Shown: positions 17,380 to 26,471, counted from the first letter of the stretch. The stretch is 64,000 bases of DNA from Cognatiluteimonas telluris (GCF_011320095.1 NZ_JAANOY010000011.1:1-64000); one strand, 5' to 3'. A program made the numbers and translations. The notes: generated from the letters alone by a model not told the origin.

Positions 17380-17476
17380 CGATCCGGACAATGGAACGTC
17401 ATCGCAGGGATGAAACGCGGAACAGGGACGGTCCAACCAGGACCGATGTCGCCAAGGTGACATCGGTCCTTTCTTT
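17380..17476 (+). ncRNA. Candidate GGA-rich small RNA between trpE and rpe
   Basis: The 307-base gap between rpe and trpE (both minus strand) holds a strong terminator on the opposite strand with no gene in front of it. The about 60 bases before that hairpin contain six GGA motifs (for example CGGACA, TGGAAC, GGGATG, CGGAAC, GGGACG, AGGACC), the pattern of CsrA/RsmA-binding RNAs. I found no convincing promoter, so the 5' end is arbitrary. No open frame here looks like a protein. Confidence 0.35.
17440..17476 (+). terminator. Rho-independent terminator on the plus strand
   Basis: A perfect 11-bp stem GGACCGATGTC/GACATCGGTCC with an 8-base loop is followed by TTTCTTT. On the minus strand the hairpin is followed by a mixed GGTTGGACC, not T's, so it does not serve rpe. 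It must end a plus-strand transcript. Confidence 0.75.
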
Positions 17477-17506
17477 GTGGCCTGCGTCGCCGTCTCCTTG
17501 CCCGGC

Positions 17507-18193
17507 TCAACGCGTGGCCGCGACCGCCTGTTTCATCTGCGCGATCACCTGCGCGTAATCGGGATGGCCGAAGATCGCCGAGCCGGCGACGAAGGTGTCG
17601 GCACCGGCCTGCGCGATCGCGCCGATGTTGTCGGGTTTCACGCCGCCATCGATCTCCAGCCGGATGACGCGCCCGTCGCGGCCCGCGCAGGCGCGATCGA
17701 TCATCCCGCGCACCTGTTGCAGTTTCTCCAGCGTGGATGGAATGAACGACTGCCCGCCGAAGCCTGGATTGACGCTCATCAGCAACACCAGGTCGAGGTC
17801 CTCGAGCACCCAGTCGAGCACGTCGACCGGGGTCGCCGGATTGAGCACCAGCCCGGCGCGGCAGCCCACCGCCTTGATCAACTGGATCGTGCGATGCACG
17901 TGGCGGCTGGCCTCGGGGTGGAAGCTGATGTCGGTGGCGCCGGCCTTGGCGAAGTCGGGAATGATCCGGTCCACCGGCTCGACCATCAAGTGCACGTCGA
18001 TCGGCGCGGTCACGCCGTGTTTGCGCAGCGCCTCGCACACCATCGGCCCGATGGTGAGGTTGGGCACGTAGTGGTTGTCCATCACGTCGAAATGCACCCA
18101 GTCGGCGCCGGCGGCGAGCACGTCGTCGACCTCCTGCCCGAGGCGCGCGAAATCGGCGGACAGGATCGAGGGGGCGATGACGGTCGGTTGCAT
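17507..18193 (-). CDS. rpe: Ribulose-phosphate 3-epimerase, 228 aa
   Basis: Pentose-phosphate pathway enzyme interconverting ribulose-5-P and xylulose-5-P. TIM-barrel motifs are all present: APSILSADF, the [12 protein letters not shown] metal site (His, Asp), [30 protein letters not shown] (catalytic Asp) and AGSAIFG. ATG 18193 gives [14 protein letters not shown], the standard start; the long upstream extension of the frame overlaps the J-domain gene and is rejected. It is 16 bases after the J-domain gene and probably co-transcribed. Confidence 0.97.
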   Translation of the reverse strand: MQPTVIAPSILSADFARLGQEVDDVLAAGADWVHFDVMDNHYVPNLTIGPMVCEALRKHGVTAPIDVHLMVEPVDRIIPDFAKAGATDISFHPEASRHVHRTIQLIKAVGCRAGLVLNPATPVDVLDWVLEDLDLVLLMSVNPGFGGQSFIPSTLEKLQQVRGMIDRACAGRDGRVIRLEIDGGVKPDNIGAIAQAGADTFVAGSAIFGHPDYAQVIAQMKQAVAATR

Positions 18194-18209
18194 GGCGGTC
18201 CTGTGCAGG

Positions 18210-18575
18210 TCAGCGGCGTGGCGGCGGCGATTGTCGCAGCCGGCGGATGCGGTCGTAAGCGGTATTGATGGTGCGGGTCTGGCGCTCGGCGTCCTCGCGT
18301 TCGGCGGCATCGCGGGCACGATCGGGATGGAAGCGCGCCAGCAGCCGGCGCCGGGCCCGCTCGATGTCGCGGTCGTCGGCATCGGCCGACAGGCCCAGCA
18401 CCCGGTAAGGATCGTCGGCATCGCGCCGGCGACGGCCGCCGAACCAGCCGGCATCGAAGGCGTGCCCCAGCAGCAGCCCGATCAGCGCGCCGAGCAGCGG
18501 TTGCGCGCGCACCAGCAGCAGGCCCGCAAGCACGCCGACCACGGTGCCGATCCAGGGCTTGCGCGGCTCGTCCAC
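18210..18575 (-). CDS. Membrane-anchored J-domain protein, 121 aa
   Basis: An N-terminal glycine-rich hydrophobic segment (about residues 9-40: [13 protein letters not shown] and [15 protein letters not shown]) is followed by a C-terminal J domain with DDPYRVLGL and the essential HPD in LARFHPDRA. It should recruit and stimulate DnaK at the membrane. The layout resembles DjlA reduced to its anchor and J domain (DjlA is about 270 aa), without the central TerB-like domain. It lies just upstream of rpe on the same strand. Confidence 0.88.
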   Translation of the reverse strand: MDEPRKPWIGTVVGVLAGLLLVRAQPLLGALIGLLLGHAFDAGWFGGRRRRDADDPYRVLGLSADADDRDIERARRRLLARFHPDRARDAAEREDAERQTRTINTAYDRIRRLRQSPPPRR

Positions 18576-18657
18576 CCGGCCAGTTTACAGGCCACCCCTC
18601 GCGCCGCCGTCGCGGCCGGTACACTAGTCGACCCTCGGCTGTTCGGCTGGACCGCGC

Positions 18658-19611
18658 GTGGCGACGACGACGACACATCCATTGCGACCCTACCTGCTCG
18701 AGTCCGACCTGCCGGGCCTGGCGCTGCGTCATCGCGGCAAGGTGCGCGACGTGTTCGAACTTCCGGCCGGCACCAGCGAAGCCGCCGGACGCGGCGCCGA
18801 GCCGCTGCTGCTGATCGTCGCCACCGACCGCCTGAGCGCGTTCGACGTCGTCCTTCCCGACCCGATCCCGGGCAAGGGCGAGATGCTGTGCCAGATCAGC
18901 AATTTCTGGTTCGGCCAGACCGCGCACCTGGTCCCCAACCACCTGACCGGGATCGATGTCGCCGGCGTGCTGCCGCCCGGCGTGGATGCATCGCTGTATG
19001 CAAAGCGTGCGGTGGTGACCAAGAAGCTCAAGCCGGTGCCGGTGGAAGCGATCGCGCGCGGCTACCTCATCGGCAGCGGCTGGAAGGACTACCAACGCAC
19101 CGGGCGCGTGAGCGGCATCACCCTGCCCGACGGCCTGCAACAGGCCGAGCAACTGCCGCAACCGATCTTCACCCCCTCGACGAAGGCCGCGGTCGGCGAC
19201 CACGACGAGAACATCGACTTCGATACCATGGTGCGCGCGATCGGCGCCGACCTCGCCGAGCAGGTGCGCGACGCGACGCTGCGCCTGTACGCGTTCGCGC
19301 GCGACTACGCGGCGCAGCGCGGCATCATCCTGGCCGACACCAAGTTCGAATTCGGCACCGATGCCGACGGCCGCCTGTACGTGATGGACGAGATGCTGAC
19401 GCCGGATTCCTCGCGCTACTGGCCGGCGGATGAGTACGAGATCGGCACCAGCCCGCCGAGCTTCGACAAGCAGTTCGTGCGCGACTACCTGGAAACGCTG
19501 GACTGGACCAAGACCGCTCCCGGCCCACGCCTGCCGGCCGAGGTGATCGAGCGCACGCGCGCCAAATACGCCGAAGCGTTGCAGCGGCTGGCGGGGATAT
19601 CGGTCGACTGA
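18658..19611 (+). CDS. purC: Phosphoribosylaminoimidazole-succinocarboxamide synthase, 317 aa
   Basis: SAICAR synthase of purine biosynthesis: ATP-dependent joining of aspartate to CAIR. The long (about 300 aa) form is indicated by [43 protein letters not shown] and [14 protein letters not shown]. The start is GTG 18658, giving a short N-terminus before the conserved [14 protein letters not shown]. It is divergent from the J-domain/rpe pair with an 82-base intergenic promoter region. Two repeat copies follow its stop. Confidence 0.97.
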   Translation: MATTTTHPLRPYLLESDLPGLALRHRGKVRDVFELPAGTSEAAGRGAEPLLLIVATDRLSAFDVVLPDPIPGKGEMLCQISNFWFGQTAHLVPNHLTGIDVAGVLPPGVDASLYAKRAVVTKKLKPVPVEAIARGYLIGSGWKDYQRTGRVSGITLPDGLQQAEQLPQPIFTPSTKAAVGDHDENIDFDTMVRAIGADLAEQVRDATLRLYAFARDYAAQRGIILADTKFEFGTDADGRLYVMDEMLTPDSSRYWPADEYEIGTSPPSFDKQFVRDYLETLDWTKTAPGPRLPAEVIERTRAKYAEALQRLAGISVD

Positions 19612-19633
19612 CGGGCGCCTATCGCGCGCCGTT

Positions 19634-19730
19634 CCTTCTCGCTCCGGAGAAGGTGCCCGAAGCGCGGATGAGGCAGCGATGATTTTCCTTCTCCCTCCGG
19701 GAGAAGGTGCCCGAAGGGCGGATGAGGGCG
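19634..19730. repeat. Two tandem palindromic repeats (CTCTCCC/GGGAGAG family)
   Basis: Two direct copies (19634-19673 and 19688-19730), each a hairpin (CCTTCTCCCTCCGGGAGAAGG in the second) followed by TGCCCGAAG and GGATGAGG. They resemble the ends of the DUF559 element at 24831-25267 (hairpin, then GTTGGGGTGAGGG) but carry no gene, so they may be non-autonomous relatives. They lie between purC and the Mpo1-like gene. Confidence 0.75.
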
Positions 19731-19866
19731 CGCTTCCGATGACTCGCCCGAAGGCGATGCGCCAACCCAGCCGTCACCGCGGAGTCCGGCCGCCCACGGC
19801 CGATCAAGCCGCGGTGCGCTACGCTTGCCCCGCTGCGCATTGCCGCGAACAAAAGTTCGATCGACC

Positions 19867-20349
19867 ATGAACACCACTGCTTCCGAACGCCCGATCGACC
19901 GCTGGTTCGCCCATTACTCGGACGACCACCGCAACGACACCAACCAGTGGATCCACGTCTTCGCGGTGCCCGCGATCCTGTGGAGCGCGATCGGGATGCT
20001 GTGGTGCATCCCGGTGGTCGGCAGCTGGTTCCGGCCCGGGCTGTGGGCGGCGCTGGCGATGTTCTTCGCCTGGAGCTTCTACTTCCGCGCCTCGCGTCGG
20101 CTCGGCACCGGCATGCTGGCGGTCTTCGTCGCGCTGACCTGGGCGACGCGCTGGCTGCACGACACCTTGGGGACGCCGCAGTTGTTGTGGCTGTCGGCCG
20201 GCGTGTTCGTGCTCGCCTGGATCGCGCAGTTCGTCGGCCACCGGATCGAAGGCCGCAAGCCGAGCTTCCTTACCGACCTGACCTACCTGCTGATTGGTCC
20301 GGCGTGGGTGTTGGCAAAGCTGTATCGCAAGCTCGGATGGTCGTACTGA
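19867..20349 (+). CDS. Mpo1-like (DUF962/YGL010w) membrane protein, 160 aa
   Basis: DUF962 family. It has the N-terminal RPIDRWFAHYSDDHRNDTNQ, then WIHVFAVPAI, four hydrophobic helices, and QFVGHRIEGRKPSFLTDL. The conserved His residues (HYSDDHRN, IHVF, GHRIEG) match those of yeast Mpo1, an Fe(II) dioxygenase that alpha-oxidises 2-hydroxy fatty acids; activity in bacteria is inferred. ATG 19867 is the family start. It converges with the epimerase gene at 20386. Confidence 0.88.
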   Translation: MNTTASERPIDRWFAHYSDDHRNDTNQWIHVFAVPAILWSAIGMLWCIPVVGSWFRPGLWAALAMFFAWSFYFRASRRLGTGMLAVFVALTWATRWLHDTLGTPQLLWLSAGVFVLAWIAQFVGHRIEGRKPSFLTDLTYLLIGPAWVLAKLYRKLGWSY

Positions 20350-20385
20350 AGCCTCCGGCGATTGGCCCCTGAAGCCGTCGCCGCG

Positions 20386-21285
20386 CTAGCCGCGCTCGAA
20401 CATCCCGGCGGTCGGCGCGAAGCCGCGTGGCCCATAGCCGAACGCACGCTGCGCCGGCGCCGGGTCGAACACCAGGTCCTCGCGCAGGCGCCCGACGACC
20501 GCATCGCCGACGCCGCGCGCCAGGCCGATCCCACGGGCGGCATGCACCGCCGTTTCGAACACCGGCGCCGGCACTTCGATCAGGGCCGGACGCGCGGGCA
20601 AGGCGCGGAGCACGCGTGCGACCATGTCGCGATAGGCGATGGTTTCGCCACCAGGCAAGTCGTAGGCATGGCCGGCGGCGGCCTCCACGTCGCACGCCTG
20701 CAGCGCCGCCGCCGCGAGGTCGTCGACATGCACCGGCTGGCGCAGGCCGATCGCGCCCGCGGGCAGGACGAAGCCATGCCATCGCCGCGCGAAGGTCGCG
20801 ATCCGGGTCAGGGTCTGGTCGCGACCGGCGCCATACACGAGCGTCGGACGCAACACCGTCGCGGCGGCTCCGCGCCGACGCGCCGCGGCGAACACCACCC
20901 GCTCGCCCTCGGCCAGGCGCGCGGCCAGGCTGCGTTCGCGCGGATCGACCGAGTCCGACTTGACCTCCAGGCTGGTCGAGCCGAAGGCCACCACGCGTGG
21001 CGAGGTCACGGTCGAGTTGGCATACCAGCGCGCGAAGTGGTCGAGCGGCCCGCAGCTGAAGATCGCGTCGACCGCCACCGGCAACCGCTCCACCCGCGAC
21101 AGGTCACCGCGCAGCCAGCGCACGCAGGTGTCGTCGACCTGTGCATCGCGCGAGACCGCCAGCACCCTCCAGCCGCCCTGCCGCAGGCGTTGCAGCAACG
21201 GCGCACCGATCTGGCCGCTGCCGCCGAACACGAGTGCGCTGCGCACCCGCGGATCGGCCGCCGTGGTCGCCGGCGTCGCGCTCAC
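20386..21285 (-). CDS. NAD(P)-dependent epimerase/dehydratase-like protein (atypical SDR), 299 aa
   Basis: Rossmann fold with ALVFGGSGQIGAPLLQRL (GGxGxxG) at about residues 17-34, VVAFGSTSLEVKS and LRPTLVYGAGRD, then PVHVDDLAAAAL and a sugar-epimerase-like C-terminus. The classical YxxxK pair is not evident (the strand after FGSTS lacks Tyr-x3-Lys), so it is probably an atypical SDR and substrate cannot be given. The start is GTG 21285, overlapping the nhaD stop as GTGA: translationally coupled to the antiporter. Confidence 0.8.
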   Translation of the reverse strand: MSATPATTAADPRVRSALVFGGSGQIGAPLLQRLRQGGWRVLAVSRDAQVDDTCVRWLRGDLSRVERLPVAVDAIFSCGPLDHFARWYANSTVTSPRVVAFGSTSLEVKSDSVDPRERSLAARLAEGERVVFAAARRRGAAATVLRPTLVYGAGRDQTLTRIATFARRWHGFVLPAGAIGLRQPVHVDDLAAAALQACDVEAAAGHAYDLPGGETIAYRDMVARVLRALPARPALIEVPAPVFETAVHAARGIGLARGVGDAVVGRLREDLVFDPAPAQRAFGYGPRGFAPTAGMFERG

Positions 21286-22712
21286 TGGCCGATCGCGAAC
21301 AGCGGCGCGTTGATCCATAGGTGCACCAGCACGCTGGCGGCGTAGCCGAGCGCGATCGCCCAAGTCCACTTGAGGTGGCCGAAGAAGGTGTACTGGCCGC
21401 GCGCCTGTCCCATCAGCGCAACCCCGGCCGCGGAACCCACCGATAGCAGGCTGCCGCCGACACCCGCGGTCAGCGTCACCAGCAGCCATTGCCCGTGGCT
21501 CATGTCGGGATTCATCTGCAGCACCGCGACCATCATCGGGATGTTGTCCAGTACCGCCGACATCAGTCCCACCAGGACATTGGCCGTGGTCGGGCCAAGC
21601 ACGCCGTAGAAATGGTGCGACGCCACCGCGAGGTAGCCGCAGAAGCCCAATGCGCCGACGCACATGATCACGCCGAAGAAGAACAGCAACGTGTCCCATT
21701 CCGCGCGCGCGACCTGCTCGTAGCTGTCGAACGAATCGATTTCGCCGGGCGCGCCTTCGTCCTCGAACCCGGCCAGCGCCAGCTGGCGGTTGCTCGCCTG
21801 CAGGCGCCAACCGTAGAGCTTGAGCAGCGCCAGCCCGGTCATCATGCCCAGGAAGGGCGGCAGCCCCAGCGCACTGTGGAAGCTGACCGCCAGCAGGATC
21901 GTCACCACGAACAGCGCGATGATCGGGATGGCGCCGCGCTTCATGCCGACGCCCGCATCCTCGCTGGTGGGTGATCCCTTGGGCACGGCGAAGTACATCA
22001 GCAGCGCCGGCACGACCCAATTGACCAGCGACGGCAGGAACAGGTCGAAGAACTCGGTGAACGTGACCAGGCCCTTCTGCCACACCATCAGCGTGGTGAT
22101 GTCGCCGAAGGGACTGAAGGCGCCACCGGCATTGGCGGCGACCACGATGCTGATGCACCCCAGCGAGATGAAGCGCGCATTGCCGGCGCCCACCGACATC
22201 AGCACCGCGCACAGCACCAGCGCCGTGGTCAGGTTGTCCAGCACCGGCGACAGCACGAACGCCAGCGCGCCGGTGATCCAGTACAAGGCGCGGTAGCCCA
22301 GCCTGTGGCGCAGCAGCCAGCTGCGCAACGCCTCGAAGACGTTGCGCTCGCTCATTGCGTTGACATAGGTCATCGCCGCCAGCAGGAACAGCAGCAGCTC
22401 CGCGTATTCCAACAGGTAGGTCCCCACCGCCGCATGCGCCGCTTCCGGCATGCCCGCGCGCGTCGTCACCGCCGCCAGCAAGGCCCAGATCGCCCCTGCG
22501 GCCAGCATCACCGGCTGCGATTTGCGCAGGTGGGTGAATTCCTCCAGCACCACCATGATGTAGGCAAGCACGAACACGACGATGGCCGTATAGCCCGCCC
22601 AGTGGCCGGTCAGGTCCACGGACGCCGCCGGGGCCGCCGCCCACGCCGAGGGAGCGGTCGCGAGGAGCACGGCGGCCAGGATGCCGGCGCTGGCCCGGGG
22701 TGCAATGTGCAT
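21282..22712 (-). CDS. nhaD: Na+/H+ antiporter NhaD, 476 aa
   Basis: Twelve or so membrane helices in the ion-transporter superfamily. It has the NhaD-type opening HWAGYTAIVVFVLAY and EFTHLRKSQPVM, SPVLDNLTTALVLC, ANAGGAFSPFGDITTLMVW and a second half-repeat with SAVLDNIPMMVAVL and GVGGSLLSVGSAAGVA. The duplicated Asp-Asn sites (LDNLTT, LDNIPM) are the expected ion-binding positions. The N-terminus has a cleavable signal-like segment ending AWA. ATG 22712 was chosen over an upstream frame extension. It should expel Na+/Li+ at alkaline pH. Confidence 0.94.
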   Translation of the reverse strand: MHIAPRASAGILAAVLLATAPSAWAAAPAASVDLTGHWAGYTAIVVFVLAYIMVVLEEFTHLRKSQPVMLAAGAIWALLAAVTTRAGMPEAAHAAVGTYLLEYAELLLFLLAAMTYVNAMSERNVFEALRSWLLRHRLGYRALYWITGALAFVLSPVLDNLTTALVLCAVLMSVGAGNARFISLGCISIVVAANAGGAFSPFGDITTLMVWQKGLVTFTEFFDLFLPSLVNWVVPALLMYFAVPKGSPTSEDAGVGMKRGAIPIIALFVVTILLAVSFHSALGLPPFLGMMTGLALLKLYGWRLQASNRQLALAGFEDEGAPGEIDSFDSYEQVARAEWDTLLFFFGVIMCVGALGFCGYLAVASHHFYGVLGPTTANVLVGLMSAVLDNIPMMVAVLQMNPDMSHGQWLLVTLTAGVGGSLLSVGSAAGVALMGQARGQYTFFGHLKWTWAIALGYAASVLVHLWINAPLFAIGQ

Positions 22713-22798
22713 GGGTGTTCGCTCCGCAGCCAAACCCGGGCGATCCGGTTGCGCCGGCACCGGCGGCAGGCGCCGGTGATGGCGACGGCCGGCAATGC

Positions 22799-23422
22799 TC
22801 AGGAGCAGCCTTCCGTGTAATCGATCGCCGGCGACTGGCCGACGCGCCACGCGGTGACCTTGCCGTCGGCGCCGGTCTCGAAGATCAGCGCACTGCCGCT
22901 GTCGTCATCGGCGCTCACGCGCAGGTCGACGCCGCCGGGCACGTACTTGGCGGGCTGCTCGCGCACGCGGCCGTCGTAGAGCTTGCGGATCTGGTCGATG
23001 CCCATGCCGACCTTGCCGCCGCCGGGCGCGGTTTCGGCGTCGGTGGCGACGTCGTAACGCACCAGCTTGTCGCCTTCGATCATCAGCTTGAGCGCTTTCG
23101 GCGCCGCGGGATCGAGCGCCACCTGCTGGCAGCTGCTGCCCGCGGCGGGCGCCGCGATCTTTAGCGGTCCCTTCCAGGTTTCGTGGAGTTCCTTGGAGTT
23201 CATGCCGAACTTCAGGTCGCCATAACCCTTGAACGTCGGCGTGCGATCCACGGCAGCGGGTGCGGGCGCGGCAATCGTCGCCGACGCGGTGGCCGTAGAT
23301 GCCGCCGACGCGGGGGCTTGCGTGGTCGATGCGACGGGCTCGGCCTGGCGATCGCAGGCGCCGAGGGCCAGTGCGGCGAGGGTGGAGACGATCAGGACGG
23401 GGACCAAAGGCGTGCGGCGCAT
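22799..23422 (-). CDS. Hypothetical lipoprotein, 207 aa
   Basis: A lipoprotein signal peptide with lipobox LGAC (lipid-modified Cys about residue 23) is followed by a low-complexity Ala/Thr/Ser/Pro linker (about 30-58). The C-terminal domain has two cysteines (GSSCQQV and the terminal EGCS), which could form a disulfide in the periplasm. The stretch FKGYGDLKFGMNSKELHETW resembles small secreted domains that open with 'gFGpirfGMs', but I cannot name the family. It is 57 bases downstream of hmgA on the same strand and might be co-transcribed. Confidence 0.8.
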   Translation of the reverse strand: MRRTPLVPVLIVSTLAALALGACDRQAEPVASTTQAPASAASTATASATIAAPAPAAVDRTPTFKGYGDLKFGMNSKELHETWKGPLKIAAPAAGSSCQQVALDPAAPKALKLMIEGDKLVRYDVATDAETAPGGGKVGMGIDQIRKLYDGRVREQPAKYVPGGVDLRVSADDDSGSALIFETGADGKVTAWRVGQSPAIDYTEGCS

Positions 23423-23479
23423 CGAAACCTCCAGGCGGGAAACCGTCGAGCCTACCGCGAATGGCGTGTCGCTGCCGGC

Positions 23480-24811
23480 TCAGCCCGGCGCGCGGAAGTG
23501 CTTGCGCAGGCCGGCCCAGCAGGTCTGATAGTCGCGCTGCCGGTGCGCGGCGTCGATCGCCTGCGCGGTCGGACGGATCACCGCGCGCGACTCGAACATG
23601 AAGGCCATGGTGTCGGTGACGACGTCGGGCTTGGACAGCTCGGCGTTGCTCGCCTTCTCGAACGTTGCCGCGTCGGGCCCATGCCCGGTCATGCAGTTGT
23701 GCAGCGAAGCGCCGCCTGGCGCGAAGCCTTCGGCCTTGGCGTCGTACTGGCCATGGATCAGGCCCATGAATTCGCTGGCCACGTTGCGGTGGAACCACGG
23801 CGGCCGGAAGGTGTCCTGCGCCACCAGCCAGCGCGGCGGGAAGATCACGAAGTCCATGTTGCCAACGCCCGCGGTATCGCTGGGCGAGGTGAGCACCAGG
23901 AAGATCGACGGATCGGGATGGTCGAAGCTGATCGAGCCGATGGTGTTGAAGCGGCGCAGGTCGTACTTGTACGGCGCGTCGTTGCCGTGCCAGGCGACGA
24001 CGTCCAGCGGCGAGTGGCCGATGTCGGCGCGCCACAAGTGGCCCTGGAACTTGGCGACCAGCTCGAACGCGCCCTCGCGATCCTCGAACGCCGCGTTGGG
24101 CGCGAGGAAGTCGCGCGGGTTGGCCAGGCCGTTGCTGCCGATCGGCCCCAGGTCGGGCAGCCGCAGCAATGCGCCGAAGTTCTCGCAGACGTAGCCACGC
24201 GCGCTGCCATCGGGAAGGGCGACGCGGAAGCGGATGCCGCGCGGGATGACAGCGATTTCCTGCGGCTCGACATCGAGCACGCCGAGCTCAGTCTCGATGT
24301 GCAGCCGGCCCTGCTGCGGGACGATCAGCAGTTCGCCGTCGGCGTCATGGAAGAAGCGGTCGTGCATGTCGCGGTTGGCCGCATACAGGTGCACGCCGAT
24401 GCCGTGCAATGCGGCGGGGGAACCATTGCCGGCCATGGTGAACAGGCCGTCGATGAAGTCGACCTGCGCGCCATTGCCATCGGCGCCCGGCAGGGGCAGC
24501 GGATTCCAGCGCAGCTGGTCGGGCGTGACCGGGCCGTCGCCGAAATCGTTGTGGAAACGTGGTTTCGCGCCGGGGGCGTCGGCCAGCAGCGAGAACGTGC
24601 CGTGCATCGCCGCAGGACGGATGCGATACAGCCAGCTGCGCCGGTTCTCGCTGCGCGGCGCGGTGAACGCCGTGCCCGACAACTGCTCCGCGTACAGGCC
24701 ATGGGCGACACGCTGCGGCGAATTGCGCCCGACCGGCAGGGTGCCGGCGATCGCTTCGGTCGCGAAGTGGTTGCCGAAACCGGATTGATAGCCGTTGCTG
24801 TGGATGGTCAT
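23480..24811 (-). CDS. hmgA: Homogentisate 1,2-dioxygenase, 443 aa
   Basis: Fe(II) enzyme that opens the ring of homogentisate to maleylacetoacetate in tyrosine/phenylalanine degradation. Seen: [14 protein letters not shown] at the N-terminus, [20 protein letters not shown], the iron-site region [18 protein letters not shown] (His, Glu) and [15 protein letters not shown] (His). Full family length. ATG 24811 is conserved. It lies downstream of hpd on the same strand, but the DUF559 element sits between them, so read-through from the hpd promoter may be altered. Confidence 0.97.
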   Translation of the reverse strand: MTIHSNGYQSGFGNHFATEAIAGTLPVGRNSPQRVAHGLYAEQLSGTAFTAPRSENRRSWLYRIRPAAMHGTFSLLADAPGAKPRFHNDFGDGPVTPDQLRWNPLPLPGADGNGAQVDFIDGLFTMAGNGSPAALHGIGVHLYAANRDMHDRFFHDADGELLIVPQQGRLHIETELGVLDVEPQEIAVIPRGIRFRVALPDGSARGYVCENFGALLRLPDLGPIGSNGLANPRDFLAPNAAFEDREGAFELVAKFQGHLWRADIGHSPLDVVAWHGNDAPYKYDLRRFNTIGSISFDHPDPSIFLVLTSPSDTAGVGNMDFVIFPPRWLVAQDTFRPPWFHRNVASEFMGLIHGQYDAKAEGFAPGGASLHNCMTGHGPDAATFEKASNAELSKPDVVTDTMAFMFESRAVIRPTAQAIDAAHRQRDYQTCWAGLRKHFRAPG

Positions 24812-24826
24812 GGAAGCTGGCCTTGC

Positions 24827-25216
24827 TTAAAGCCCCTCTCCCGGCGGGAGAGGGGTTGGGGTGAGGGTCCGGCGATCGGCGAAGCTCCAGATCGCCTGCA
24901 ACACCGCGTCGGTCTGCTGCAGCACATCGTGGCTCCAGAACCGGATGACGCTCAATCCTCGGCTTTCCAGAAATTGCGTGCGCACTGCATCGGAGTCCGG
25001 CGTGTGCTGCGAGCCATCCAGTTCGATGACAAGCTTCAGAGTTTCGCAGTAGAAGTCGACAACGTAGGGATGGATCGGATGCTGACGCCGAAACTTATGG
25101 CCATTCAAGCGGCCTGCGCGCAGGTGCTGCCAGAGTGCGCGCTCGGCATCGGTCGAGCAGACGCGCAAGGCGCGGGCGAAGTCACGGCTCCTGGTTGGCA
25201 ATGGTGGTTTTGGCAT
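24827..25216 (-). CDS. DUF559 endonuclease-like protein (Vsr/PD-(D/E)xK fold), 129 aa
   Basis: DUF559 family, related to very-short-patch-repair endonucleases. It has an N-terminal helix with STDAERALWQHLRAGRLNG, HKFRRQHPIHPYVVDFYC (catalytic Asp), LVIELDGSQHT (the ExD-type acid with following Gln/His) and a C-terminal RFWSHDVLQ. All core residues look intact, so it may be an active nickase or nuclease. The last residues, LTPTPLPPGEGL, are encoded by the left inverted repeat itself. ATG 25216 is chosen; a longer upstream frame reads through the right repeat. It is probably the only gene of the element at 24831-25267. Substrate is unknown. Confidence 0.88.
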   Translation of the reverse strand: MPKPPLPTRSRDFARALRVCSTDAERALWQHLRAGRLNGHKFRRQHPIHPYVVDFYCETLKLVIELDGSQHTPDSDAVRTQFLESRGLSVIRFWSHDVLQQTDAVLQAIWSFADRRTLTPTPLPPGEGL

Positions 25217-25267
25217 CGGCCGATCCCGGACCCTCACCCCAACCCCTCTCCCGGCGGGAGAGGGGCT
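24831..25267. mobile_element. Candidate mobile element: DUF559 gene between inverted repeats
   Basis: The left end 24831-24870 and right end 25228-25267 are about 40-bp inverted repeats; across the 40 bp only the two central bases of the internal hairpin differ. With one indel the match runs about 10 bases further inward. Each end is itself a hairpin (CCCCTCTCCC/GGGAGAGGGG) followed by TTGGGGTGAGGGTCC. The only gene inside is the DUF559 protein, whose stop lies just outside the left end. The element fills the gap between hpd and hmgA. No clear target duplication was seen. Related solo hairpins are at 19634-19730. Confidence 0.65.
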
Positions 25268-25313
25268 CGCGCGAAGCCTCGTTGCATTGCTCCGGAGCGA
25301 CTTCGACAAGCGA

Positions 25314-26426
25314 CTACAGCACCCCGCGCTTGATCTGGTCGCGCTCGATGCTTTCGAACAGCGCCTGGAAGTTGCCTTCGCCGAAACCTTCGTTGCCCTT
25401 GCGCTGGATGATCTCGAAGAAGATCGGGCCGATCGCGTTGGTGGTGAAGATCTGCAGCAGCTTGCGCTGCTTGGTCTCGGCGTCGGCATCGATCAGGATC
25501 TTGTTGCGCGCCAGCCGCGCGACGTCCTCGCCGTGGTTGGGCACGCGCTGGTCGATGACCTCGAAATACGTGTCCGGCGTGTCGAGGAATTCGATCCCCG
25601 CCTCGCGCATCTTCTCCACCGTGGCGTAGATGTCGTCGGTGAAGCAGGCGATGTGCTGGATGCCCTCGCCCTGGTAGGCGTCGAGGTATTCGTTGATCTG
25701 CGATTTCGGATCGCTGGATTCGTTGAGCGGGATGCGCACCACGCCATCGGGCGCGGTCATCGCCTTGGACACCAGCCCGGTCTTGGCGCCCTTGATGTCG
25801 AAGTAGCGGATCTCGCGGAAGTTGAACAGCCGCTCGTAGTAGTCCGACCACTTCTGCATGTTGCCGAAGTAGAGGTTGTGGGTGAGATGGTCGATGAAGG
25901 TCAATCCGAAGCCCTTCGGCCGCGGATCGGCGCCCTGCACCGGCAGGTAATCGGCGTACACCGCCTCGTGCCTGCGGCGGTCGATGAGGTACAGCATGCA
26001 GTCGCCGATGCCCTTGACCACCGGGGCGTCGACGGCTTTGGTCTCCGGCTTGTGGTCGATCGCCTCGCCGCCATTGGCCAGCACCGCCTTGCAGACATCG
26101 TCGGCGGGCTTGCGGAAACGGATGCCGAAGCCGCAGGCGCTCGGGCCGTGGGCACGGGCGAAGTCGGCGGCGAAGGAATCCGGATCCTCGTTGAGCAGGA
26201 AGTTGACCTCGCCCTGGCGGTAGACGGTGATCGACCGGGTCCTGTGCTGCAGCACCGCGCTGAAACCCATGCGCGTGAAGTAGTCGCGCAACTGCTCGCC
26301 CTGGCCTTCGGGCGCGGCGAACTCGACGAATTCGAAGCCGTCGATCCCCATCGGGTTGTCGAAGGTCGTCGGTTGCATGCCCAGGTTGGGCTGGCGGTCG
26401 GTGGTGGCGTCTGCTTGCGCGCTCAT
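25314..26426 (-). CDS. hpd: 4-hydroxyphenylpyruvate dioxygenase, 370 aa
   Basis: Converts 4-hydroxyphenylpyruvate to homogentisate, feeding HmgA. Two VOC-type halves are visible: N-terminal NPMGIDGFEFVEFAAP, and the catalytic half with FIDHLTHNLYFGNM (His ligand), GEGIQHIACFTDDIY (His ligand), and LQIFTTNAIGPIFFEIIQRKG (Glu ligand). Full length for the bacterial enzyme. ATG 26426 follows AAAGGACC. Transcription is probably from the promoter at 26472-26500, with a palindromic operator read by the divergent MarR protein. Confidence 0.97.
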   Translation of the reverse strand: MSAQADATTDRQPNLGMQPTTFDNPMGIDGFEFVEFAAPEGQGEQLRDYFTRMGFSAVLQHRTRSITVYRQGEVNFLLNEDPDSFAADFARAHGPSACGFGIRFRKPADDVCKAVLANGGEAIDHKPETKAVDAPVVKGIGDCMLYLIDRRRHEAVYADYLPVQGADPRPKGFGLTFIDHLTHNLYFGNMQKWSDYYERLFNFREIRYFDIKGAKTGLVSKAMTAPDGVVRIPLNESSDPKSQINEYLDAYQGEGIQHIACFTDDIYATVEKMREAGIEFLDTPDTYFEVIDQRVPNHGEDVARLARNKILIDADAETKQRKLLQIFTTNAIGPIFFEIIQRKGNEGFGEGNFQALFESIERDQIKRGVL

Positions 26427-26471
26427 GGCGGGTCCTTTGGTGCGGCGCGGCTTGCGCGGGTGGGATCGCAC

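Noticed and set aside
17440-17476. trp attenuator for trpE
   Set aside because: The T-tract is on the strand opposite trpE, and no Trp-rich leader peptide is found on the trpE strand.
18194-18454. Longer N-terminus for rpe
   Set aside because: It overlaps the J-domain gene in another frame and lacks homology; ATG 18193 gives the standard start.
25217-25489. Longer N-terminus for the DUF559 protein
   Set aside because: The extension is translated from the right inverted repeat and from hpd coding sequence in another frame.
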